Shown here: piece after piece, positions 7,975-13,940 of the stretch
Numbering within the stretch: the stretch's first letter is position 1
Layout: the number at the start of each line of letters is the position of its first letter
Assembly (NCBI GenBank): GCA_023409695.1
Contig: JAEYQZ010000035.1
Location: forward strand, 1-15,480
Direction: 5' to 3'
DNA: 15,480 nucleotides
DNA from: Methanobacteriota archaeon
Lineage (GTDB): Archaea; Methanobacteriota; Methanobacteria; Methanobacteriales; Methanobacteriaceae
Translations under genes and position numbers: made by a program
Notes under the pieces: generated by a model
Told to the model about the DNA's origin: nothing
Databases searched by the model: none
What the model saw: only the letters and a program-made list of their open reading frames with translations

Positions 7975-7990
7975 AACTTTTATAAAAGTT
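7975..7990 (+). promoter_or_regulatory. 16-bp perfect palindrome around a TATA box, promoter of paralog 3
   Basis: aacttttataaaagtt is exactly self-complementary and carries TTTATAAA at its centre, with a second TATA-like tttttatatgg immediately after. Initiation about 25 nt downstream would leave a leader of roughly 80 nt before the start at 8093. A palindrome on the TATA box is where a dimeric repressor could compete with TBP; this role is inferred. Confidence 0.45.
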
Positions 7991-8092
7991 TTTATATGGT
8001 TAGATCAAATCTTTTTTAGACAGTTAATAGACCTCTAACTATTCAAAGATCAGAGTTGACAAAAATTTCTAGAGAGTTCTATGGTGAATTCA

Positions 8093-8821
8093 ATGATTAA
8101 AAAAAAGATAGTTATAATCGCTTTATGTGCAATTGTTATCACAGTAGTAGCTGCATCCTTAAATACAGCTAGTTCAACTAAACATACTACTTTAGGATCA
8201 GACAGCAGGGGATATGTTATAAAAGATGTATATATGCCAAATGAAACTTTAAATTCTAAACTGGCAAATATTACAAGTAAATCTTCTCAAAAAAAGGTTA
8301 AAGTGGCGGTTGTTACAGGTATACATCCTCGGGAAACACTTTCAATAAATGCCTCGAATGCTGTAGTAAAAGATTATGCTAAGTCCCACAATGTGGAAAT
8401 CGTACATTACACTATAGTGGTAAATGCAAACTTCGATTACTATACTTTAGGTAGAAATAGAGGGCAGGGACTTGCTGCAGATTATATCCTTCCTGATGTT
8501 GCAAAATCAGATTATGATCTTGTAATTATATGCCATGACCATAAAAAAGGCTATGGTGATGGATTTTACATTGCAACTCCCTTAATGGATAATAAGTCAA
8601 TGACACTTGCAGAAAAAGTTGATAGTATCCTGCCTGGATTAAAATATCTCCCTTCAGACACTAATCCAAAGCATAAAGGAACATCTACTGAGATATTTAC
8701 AAAACCTTTAGCCTCCAGTGGGCATCCAACATTTGTTTATGAGATTCCAGAATGGTTAAGTTATAATGAAGCTTATAATATGACTTATAATCTGATTGAC
8801 GCGTCTTATAAGTCGATATAA
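8093..8821 (+). CDS. Secreted/membrane-anchored M14-like zinc hydrolase, paralog 3 of 3
   Basis: The most divergent of the three, 242 aa. Hydrophobic N-terminal segment (about 4-21), the SLNTASSTKHTTLGSD linker at 22-37 shared with paralog 2, then an extra stretch of about 14 residues before the domain. Catalytic signature: HPRE (H78, E81), LGRNRG, HDHKKGYG (H148, H150) and VYEIPEW (E217, E220). The residue after the HxH is Lys here but Glu in the other two, so an acidic group there is not essential. An ATG at 8081 would add four residues, but ggtga at 8083-8087 lies 5 nt before the ATG at 8093 and the MIKK start matches the paralogs. It has its own promoter region and a 3' hairpin, so it is probably an independent transcript. 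The M14-like assignment is motif-based; substrate unknown. Confidence 0.6.
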   Translation: MIKKKIVIIALCAIVITVVAASLNTASSTKHTTLGSDSRGYVIKDVYMPNETLNSKLANITSKSSQKKVKVAVVTGIHPRETLSINASNAVVKDYAKSHNVEIVHYTIVVNANFDYYTLGRNRGQGLAADYILPDVAKSDYDLVIICHDHKKGYGDGFYIATPLMDNKSMTLAEKVDSILPGLKYLPSDTNPKHKGTSTEIFTKPLASSGHPTFVYEIPEWLSYNEAYNMTYNLIDASYKSI

Positions 8822-8828
8822 TTTTTAA

Positions 8829-8851
8829 ATGGAAAATTAACCTTTTTCCAT
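8829..8851 (+). terminator. Hairpin after paralog 3
   Basis: A perfect 8-bp stem, atggaaaa at 8829-8836 with ttttccat at 8844-8851, around a 7-nt loop, starting 7 nt after the stop. T-tracts lie both within and before it. The remaining gap to 8927 is AT-rich and shows nothing else. Confidence 0.5.
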
Positions 8852-8927
8852 ATCAATTATTGCTTAACTCTTTCTAAATTTATCTTTTTGCATTAAAATC
8901 AAGGAATTTTAAAAACTAAATAACAAT

Positions 8928-9167
8928 TTACCCATAAATCAAGGTATAGATGAATATTTCAAGGGCTATAAAAGGTAATGCTACATTTATAATAATTAAA
9001 ATTTCCCTATTTCCAATTTTTTTAGGGGTATATGCTTCTAAAAGCAGCGCTGCACTTAGTATAAGCCATCCAAGACTATATAAATAACTTTTAATGTATA
9101 ATGCATATATAAAAATAATTAAAAATATGCATCCAGCTACAATGCTGAATCTGTCATTTCGTGACAT
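8928..9167 (-). CDS. Small membrane protein, three predicted TM segments, unknown function
   Basis: A 79-aa, strongly hydrophobic protein with segments at about 8-25, 29-45 and 55-76, separated by a short basic loop (PKKIGNR). I do not recognise the family. Reality is supported by a gaggc ribosome binding site 5 nt before the ATG, a TATA box about 45 nt upstream (gtatataaa on the minus strand), and no better ORF on the opposite strand. It is divergent from the CcdC-like gene at 9249, sharing its promoter interval, and convergent with paralog 3. Function unknown; no motif beyond membrane topology. Confidence 0.6.
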   Translation of the reverse strand: MSRNDRFSIVAGCIFLIIFIYALYIKSYLYSLGWLILSAALLLEAYTPKKIGNREILIIINVALPFIALEIFIYTLIYG

Positions 9168-9208
9168 ATACTGCCTCTTTTTTATTATTACTTTTGTTTA
9201 GTATGTAA

Positions 9209-9217
9209 TTTATATAC
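9209..9217. promoter_or_regulatory. Shared TATA element between two divergent membrane-protein genes
   Basis: tttatatac reads as a TATA box on the plus strand and as gtatataaa on the minus strand. At about 25 nt spacing, transcripts would start near 9236-9240 (plus) and near 9188 (minus), giving short leaders that contain the visible ribosome binding sites of both genes. No second TATA of similar quality lies in the 81-bp gap. Confidence 0.5.
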
Positions 9218-9248
9218 TTTGAAATAAATCAATAATGAGTGATATTCA

Positions 9249-9758
9249 ATGACAGTTATAGTACCAGATAGCAATTTCATGGCCAGTCCTTCTTTCCTTA
9301 TCATAATTTTGTTAATCATTATACTGCAATTACGTGAAAGAAAGATAAAATTAAGAAAATTGATAATTATGCCTGTAATTTTGTCCATAATTACAATTCC
9401 TATGATTTATGTTGAAATGTACAGCGTTTTCAACGTGGCGGTTATATTTGTTGGCCTTTTAATAGGGGTATTAATGGGCTTTTTAATCTCCAGGTTTATG
9501 GAAGTTAAGATGGATGAAAATGGCTCTATGATAATGAAGGGTTCTCTTATTGCGGTGATTCTATGGGCTGCAATTATTGTAGTCAGAATATATGGAAGAG
9601 ATGAAATTAGCAGCATGGGACTTATAGACTTAAACCTTTTAACAGCCATGTTCCTTATTATGGCAGTGGGGGCAATGATTTCCCGTCGTATATTCATTTA
9701 CTGGAAATATGTAAACTTTAAAAAGAATGCTGCTCAAAATCAGGATTTAATTAACTGA
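9249..9758 (+). CDS. Four-to-five-TM membrane protein, CcdC/DUF1453-like
   Basis: A 169-aa integral membrane protein. Hydrophobic segments lie at about 13-27, 37-57, 61-81, 98-112 and 129-146, with a basic loop RERKIKLRK (29-37) after the first. The arrangement, including ISRFMEVKMDENGSMIMKGS (positions 80-99) followed by a TM segment and a charged RIYGRDE, resembles the CcdC/DUF1453 family, whose bacterial members sit near cytochrome c biogenesis genes but have no proven function. No such genes are nearby, so the name carries no functional weight. gagtgat at 9237-9243 is a good ribosome binding site 5 nt before the ATG. It ends 15 nt from the convergent response regulator gene, with no room for a conventional terminator between them. 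Confidence 0.6.
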   Translation: MTVIVPDSNFMASPSFLIIILLIIILQLRERKIKLRKLIIMPVILSIITIPMIYVEMYSVFNVAVIFVGLLIGVLMGFLISRFMEVKMDENGSMIMKGSLIAVILWAAIIVVRIYGRDEISSMGLIDLNLLTAMFLIMAVGAMISRRIFIYWKYVNFKKNAAQNQDLIN

Positions 9759-9773
9759 AAAATTATGAATTCA

Positions 9774-10253
9774 TTAAATTGGGTAATGTTTAAAATTAAA
9801 AATATCGCCTGTCTGGCATTTGGATGTGTCATGTATGGATGATATTGTAAGTCCAAATTTCCCAGTACGCTGTATAATTTTCATTAAACCTCTAAAGTCA
9901 AGGGGTTTGGATATATAGCAATCCGCATGATTTTTATGGGCAGTTTTAGCATCTTCGGGGGAATTTGAAGCTGTAAGAATTACAACAGGTATAGAATTTA
10001 AATTTTTATCATTTTTAATTCTTTTAAGTACCTCATGTCCATTTATACGAGGTAAATACAGGTCTAATATTATTATATCTGGATAAAAATAATCTTTATA
10101 TTTCTCTTTTTTGTATAAAAAATTTAGCGCTTCTGCGCCGTCTTTAACAAAGCGTATTTCATTGGGGATATGATATTCTTTAAAAATTTCTAAAGTCCAT
10201 CTGATATCTGCGGGGTTGTCTTCAACCAGTAATATTTTAACAAGTTTTTTCAT
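9774..10253 (-). CDS. Single-domain response regulator, CheY/Rcp1-like
   Basis: A 159-aa protein consisting of one receiver domain with a short C-terminal tail and no DNA-binding output. Phosphorylation-site residues are all present: acidic pair E11-D12, phospho-acceptor D64 in ILDLYLPRINGHE, T94 in VILTAS, and K116 in ISKPLD. The VEDNPAD start and the DGAEALNFL segment (38-46) are typical of the Rcp1-like group that partners with multi-sensor histidine kinases, common in Methanobacteriales. It likely relays a signal by protein-protein contact. No kinase gene lies in the window, so it is an orphan here. A TTG at 10265 would add four residues; I prefer the ATG at 10253 because tgaggcg just upstream is its ribosome binding site. 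It ends close to the convergent CcdC-like gene. Confidence 0.88.
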   Translation of the reverse strand: MKKLVKILLVEDNPADIRWTLEIFKEYHIPNEIRFVKDGAEALNFLYKKEKYKDYFYPDIIILDLYLPRINGHEVLKRIKNDKNLNSIPVVILTASNSPEDAKTAHKNHADCYISKPLDFRGLMKIIQRTGKFGLTISSIHDTSKCQTGDIFNFKHYPI

Positions 10254-10547
10254 TGTACGCCTCAAGATCCTTGTATAAACTGAATTTTAAGTCTTGTTTT
10301 GTATGATTGAATTAGTTTCAATAATTCTATTGTTGAATAGACTTTGTATAGTATATTATATTGTAATTAATCCTTAATAAATTTAATTTTTGGAATTATG
10401 GCTATGATTTAGCCCTATTAGTAATACTTGAGAATTAGCTCATATCAAAATATGAACTTAAATTTTTCATAAAATACTTATTTGTAAAAATTGTAAAAAA
10501 AGGAATTTAAGGTATGATTTATAAATTTATGGGATTTAAGTCTGGTT
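10254..10547. other. AT-rich spacer between carS 3' end and the response regulator
   Basis: No credible ORF. Seen on the minus strand from carS: T-rich stretches over 10488-10503 (cctttttttac, aattttt) that could terminate carS, a small hairpin ggcta/tagcc at 10400-10414, a TATA-like aatataatatac over about 10341-10353 and a 6-bp inverted repeat tctatt/aataga at 10326-10341 with a 4-nt loop. The last two are likely promoter and leader elements of the response regulator. Confidence 0.4.
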
Positions 10548-11129
10548 TTAATACCAAACATCTTTCATACCAATTAAATATGCAATCATGTTAGTTAGAA
10601 GATGTAAAACGATACTTATAATAAGTATAATTATAATCATGTTCAATGGTATAAAAACTATAAGCGAAGCAAATACCAGTGCACCAATAACAAAATCCAG
10701 TTGATCTAGAAATGGCGCAGCTTTTCCTCTTTCGATTCCAATTCTTCTTTTTATAAAGCTTCCGACTGCATCACCGATTAAAGCACCGCCTCCTAAGAAG
10801 AGTCCTATAAGGGCGCCCTGTATTATACTTGTTGGTATTGGCCCCTGGATTATCATAATTCCGGGTATTAAGCTAAAAATATTTCCATAATACGTGGATA
10901 CAGATCCTTGAATGATCCCTATAAAAGTTCCAATTAAAGTTCCAATAATAGTTCCTTTCCAAGTTACTCCATTGCCTATAATACGACGACCATCACGGAA
11001 ATTACGGCCGAAATCCACTGGTTTACCGCCTCCAAAGACTAATGCTGAAACATTTGCAAGGTATGCCGGTAACATAAAGTATATTACATATGCTGATAAA
11101 ACTAAAACACTGATAACACTTGCATCCAT
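10548..11129 (-). CDS. carS: CDP-archaeol synthase
   Basis: Transfers CTP to 2,3-di-O-geranylgeranylglyceryl phosphate, giving CDP-archaeol, the activated precursor of archaeal phospholipids, in the membrane. The 193-aa protein has the family's five hydrophobic segments and conserved polar loops: LPAYLANVSALVFGGGKPVDFG (residues 20-41), DGRRIIGNG (46-54), GDAVGSFIKRR (119-129), PFLDQLDF (139-146) and a C-terminal MIAYLIGMKDVWY. A canonical ggaggt ribosome binding site lies 6-7 nt before the ATG, and a TATA box (tttataaa, 11170-11177) is at the right distance upstream. It is divergent from the radical SAM lipid enzyme gene. T-rich DNA downstream may terminate it. Length and motifs match archaeal CarS closely; no oddities. 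Confidence 0.93.
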   Translation of the reverse strand: MDASVISVLVLSAYVIYFMLPAYLANVSALVFGGGKPVDFGRNFRDGRRIIGNGVTWKGTIIGTLIGTFIGIIQGSVSTYYGNIFSLIPGIMIIQGPIPTSIIQGALIGLFLGGGALIGDAVGSFIKRRIGIERGKAAPFLDQLDFVIGALVFASLIVFIPLNMIIIILIISIVLHLLTNMIAYLIGMKDVWY

Positions 11130-11195
11130 GGTTTACCTCCTGTTTTAAAGCAAGATAATAATTATGTTATTTATAAATATATCTATGGTGAGATG
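11130..11195. promoter_or_regulatory. Divergent promoter region between carS and the radical SAM gene
   Basis: 66 bp hold signals for both directions. TTTATAAA at 11170-11177 is well placed for carS (initiation near 11147, leader about 18 nt). For the plus-strand gene this box is too close to the start, so a weaker TATA such as ttttaaag at 11143-11150 must serve, putting initiation near 11173. The two promoters would therefore overlap. Confidence 0.45.
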
Positions 11196-12728
11196 ATGGT
11201 TATAAAGAAAACCAAAAGTCTATGTCCTCAATGTCTTTCAGTGGTAGATGCTGAAGTTTATGAAGACAATGACAAAATTATGATAAAAAAAGAATGCAAA
11301 GAGCATGGTATTTTTGATAGTACTTATTGGGGTAGTGATGAACTCTACCTAAAAGCTTCAGAGAGTGATCACAAAGGTAATGGAATAATTAATCCTCAAA
11401 CTTTATCTGAAATGGAATGTCCCTTAAATTGCGGAATATGTTCCGATCATGAAAGTCAAACTATTTTAGGTCTTATTGATGTAACAAACAGGTGTAACTT
11501 AAAATGCCCTGTATGTTTTGCAAATGCTGCAGTTTCAAATCGTTTATATGAACCAACTTACGAAGAAATAAGGAAAATGCTTCAGACTTTAAGGTCAAAT
11601 AAGCCAGTACCAGCACCAGCAATCCAATATGCTGGTGGAGAACCAACAGTAAGAAAAGATCTGGTAGATCTAATTAAACTTGCAAAAGAAGAAGGATTTA
11701 GACATACCCAGATTGCTACAAATGGATTAAGGCTTGCAAGAAATCCTGAACTCGCAAGAGAGCTTAAAGAAGCTGATTTAAATACTGTTTATCTCCAATT
11801 TGATGGAGTTACAGAAGAACCATACATTAAGATAAGAAATAAAGACCTACTTTCAACTAAACTTAAAGCAATAGAGAACTGTAGGGCAGTAAATTTAGGC
11901 ATAGTACTGGTTCCTACAATTATAAAAGGAATAAATGACCACCAGATTGGTGATATAATAAAATTTGCAGTTGAGAACATTGATATAATAAGGGGAGTGA
12001 ACTTCCAGCCGGTATCCTTTGCAGGAAGAACGCCATCAGATGAAGTAGAAGAACAGCGTATAACAATCCCTGATTTTGAAAAACTGGTGGAAAAACAGAC
12101 CGACTCTCAAATTAAAGTGGAAGATTTCCATCCAGCATCATCTGTTACTCCAATTTCAGAATTTATAGAAGCTATTGAAGGTGAAGAACAGGTTATATTC
12201 ACATGTCACCCTCACTGCGGTGCTGCTACATATGTTTTCATTGATAATGACGAAATTATCCCAATTACACAATTTGTGGATGTGGATAAATTCTTTGAAT
12301 TACTTTCAAAAAGTGCTGGAGACATAAAAGACGGCGGATTAACTGGAAAAGCAAAAACAGTAGCAAGGGCTACACTTGAACTTCCAAGAACAGTAGATAT
12401 GTCTAAGTCACCTGATTCTGTTGATATTAAATCTATATTAATGTCTGTATTTAAAGAAAGGTCTTACAGTGCCCTTGGAGATTTCCACCACAAAACACTG
12501 CTTATTGGATGCATGCACTTCATGGACCCATGGAACTTCGATCAGGATAGAGTAAAAAGATGTGTAATACACTATGCAGTCCCAGATGGAAGAATAATAC
12601 CGTTCTGCTCTATGAACGCTATTCACAGGGAAGAAATAGAGAAAAAATTCGCGGTTCCATTTAAGAAAGGGAATATAACTGGTGGGAAATTAGAAGGGAA
12701 AACAAATTTGCCTTCAAATAAAACGTAA
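11196..12728 (+). CDS. tes: Radical SAM enzyme of the tetraether lipid synthase (Tes) family
   Basis: The family joins the terminal methyl carbons of two archaeal lipid chains to build biphytanyl tetraether lipids, via a 5'-deoxyadenosyl radical. The 510-aa protein has the radical SAM CxxxCxxC at C100, C104 and C107 (CNLKCPVC), a YAGGEPT segment after it, an N-terminal rubredoxin-like set C10, C13, C34, a second set C75, C79, C82 (ECPLNCGIC), and C-terminal cysteines C337, C341, C439, C456 and C471. This fits the three iron-sulfur clusters plus one Cys-bound mononuclear iron reported for the Methanocaldococcus Tes. The same protein was earlier reported as a methanopterin C7/C9 methylase, and here mptG follows downstream, so both readings have a neighbour. 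Divergent carS favours the lipid role. ATG 11193 is also possible; I chose 11196 because ggtga at 11187-11191 is only 1 nt from the first ATG. A hairpin terminates it. Confidence 0.78.
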   Translation: MVIKKTKSLCPQCLSVVDAEVYEDNDKIMIKKECKEHGIFDSTYWGSDELYLKASESDHKGNGIINPQTLSEMECPLNCGICSDHESQTILGLIDVTNRCNLKCPVCFANAAVSNRLYEPTYEEIRKMLQTLRSNKPVPAPAIQYAGGEPTVRKDLVDLIKLAKEEGFRHTQIATNGLRLARNPELARELKEADLNTVYLQFDGVTEEPYIKIRNKDLLSTKLKAIENCRAVNLGIVLVPTIIKGINDHQIGDIIKFAVENIDIIRGVNFQPVSFAGRTPSDEVEEQRITIPDFEKLVEKQTDSQIKVEDFHPASSVTPISEFIEAIEGEEQVIFTCHPHCGAATYVFIDNDEIIPITQFVDVDKFFELLSKSAGDIKDGGLTGKAKTVARATLELPRTVDMSKSPDSVDIKSILMSVFKERSYSALGDFHHKTLLIGCMHFMDPWNFDQDRVKRCVIHYAVPDGRIIPFCSMNAIHREEIEKKFAVPFKKGNITGGKLEGKTNLPSNKT

Positions 12729-12749
12729 ATTGAGTTAAATTGTTACTTG

Positions 12750-12774
12750 GAATTAAAATAACTATTTTTAATTC
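12750..12774 (+). terminator. Hairpin after the radical SAM gene
   Basis: A perfect 9-bp stem, gaattaaaa at 12750-12758 with ttttaattc at 12766-12774, 7-nt loop, followed by tctttt. It lies 21 nt after the stop and separates this gene from mptG. Confidence 0.55.
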
Positions 12775-12859
12775 TCTTTTGGAGACTTGTTCTCTGGAAT
12801 CAGAAAAACAATAATATGCATGATTAAACAAGAGATCAACAATTAATAATTTAACAAAA

Positions 12860-12867
12860 AAATATAA
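12860..12867 (+). promoter_or_regulatory. Putative TATA box of the mptG-hacB operon
   Basis: aaatataa, preceded by an A-run, lies in the 203-bp gap after the terminator hairpin. Initiation about 25 nt downstream would leave a leader of roughly 40-45 nt. A modest aggtcg ribosome binding site precedes the mptG ATG. Confidence 0.4.
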
Positions 12868-12931
12868 ACAAAGACAGTACAAAGTACCATTTCTTTGAAA
12901 ATCTGGAATAAATCAATAGCAGGTCGTTCAA

Positions 12932-13921
12932 ATGATTATAGAAACTCCATCAAGGCTACATATGACTTTAATAGACCTTAATGGAACTATCGGAAGAATT
13001 GATGGTGGTGTAGGACTCACCATCAAAAAACCCAAACTTGTTCTTGAAGCAAAACCTCAAAATGAAGGTATCGATATAGTTTTTAAGGAATCTCAAAAAT
13101 TAACTGAAAAAATAATGATGGATTATGGGAGAAAAATCGAAAATACAGTTAACAAAATAACTGATTTCCTTAAAATTGACTCCGGATTTAAATTTGAAGT
13201 TAAAACTGCCTATCCTGCACATTCTGGGCTTGGATCAGGTACTCAACTGTCCCTTGCAGTGGCTAAACTTGTATTAAACCTCAATGATCATGATATGGAC
13301 GCATGGCAAATAGCAAGAATTGTTGGAAGAGGCGGGACTTCGGGTATTGGAGTCAGAGCCTTTGACCATGGGGGATTTATTATTGATGGGGGACACAAGG
13401 TGGATGAAAAGCCTGATTTTTTACCATCATCCGCATCTAATGCACATCCTGCGCCTTTAATAGCAAGATATGATTTCCCTGAAGATTGGAAGGTAGTGCT
13501 TGCAATTCCAAATGTCCCTGCTGGGGCATCAGGTCAAAATGAGGTAAATATTTTTCAAGAATGTTGCCCAATTAAACTAGAAGAGGTACAGAAGTTATCC
13601 CATTTAATATTAATGAAAATGATGCCTTCTGTAGCGGAGAAAGATTTAGATTCTTTTGGCTCTGCAGTTAATGAAATCCAGAATATTGGGTTTAAAAAAA
13701 TAGAAGTTGGGTTTCAAGATTCTATAATTGAAGAAATAACTCAAAATCTGAGAGACGCAGGTGCAGCAGGGGTTGGAATGAGTTCATTTGGTCCAACTAT
13801 TTATGCCATAACTGATACAAACACAAAAGATATATCAAAAGTAGCTCAGAGTACTATGAACGAGATTGGTGGAAAAGTCATTGTTACTGAAGCCAAAAAT
13901 AGCGGCGCTACTCTCAAATAA
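12932..13921 (+). CDS. mptG: Beta-ribofuranosylaminobenzene 5'-phosphate synthase
   Basis: Condenses 4-aminobenzoate (or 4-hydroxybenzoate) with phosphoribosyl pyrophosphate, losing CO2 and pyrophosphate, to form the arylamine half of tetrahydromethanopterin. The 329-aa protein belongs to the GHMP-kinase superfamily: TPSRLHMTLIDLNG near the N-terminus (5-18), the GHMP glycine-rich loop PAHSGLGSGTQ (95-105), and the family-typical GRGGTSGIGVRAFDHGGFIIDGGH region (132-155), then a C-terminal GVGMSSFGPTIYA segment matching the last GHMP motif. Length and order match characterised archaeal enzymes. The start at 12932 fits the conserved N-terminus. hacB follows after 19 nt in an apparent operon, and the radical SAM gene upstream has been linked to methanopterin methylation in earlier work. 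Confidence 0.93.
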   Translation: MIIETPSRLHMTLIDLNGTIGRIDGGVGLTIKKPKLVLEAKPQNEGIDIVFKESQKLTEKIMMDYGRKIENTVNKITDFLKIDSGFKFEVKTAYPAHSGLGSGTQLSLAVAKLVLNLNDHDMDAWQIARIVGRGGTSGIGVRAFDHGGFIIDGGHKVDEKPDFLPSSASNAHPAPLIARYDFPEDWKVVLAIPNVPAGASGQNEVNIFQECCPIKLEEVQKLSHLILMKMMPSVAEKDLDSFGSAVNEIQNIGFKKIEVGFQDSIIEEITQNLRDAGAAGVGMSSFGPTIYAITDTNTKDISKVAQSTMNEIGGKVIVTEAKNSGATLK

Positions 13922-13940
13922 AAACTAATCGTTGATTCAT

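Noticed and set aside
9188..9388. 66-aa minus-strand frame across the 9168-9248 promoter gap
   Set aside because: It overlaps the start of the CcdC-like gene and the shared TATA element; both flanking genes have better start signals.
10400..10414. ggcta/tagcc hairpin as a terminator of carS
   Set aside because: Only 5 bp, about 130 nt past the carS stop and not followed by a T-run on the minus strand; the T-rich stretch near 10488-10503 is a better candidate.
12661..12882. 73-aa minus-strand frame after the radical SAM gene
   Set aside because: It lies across a terminator hairpin and the mptG promoter and its translation looks like low-complexity AT-rich sequence without start signals.
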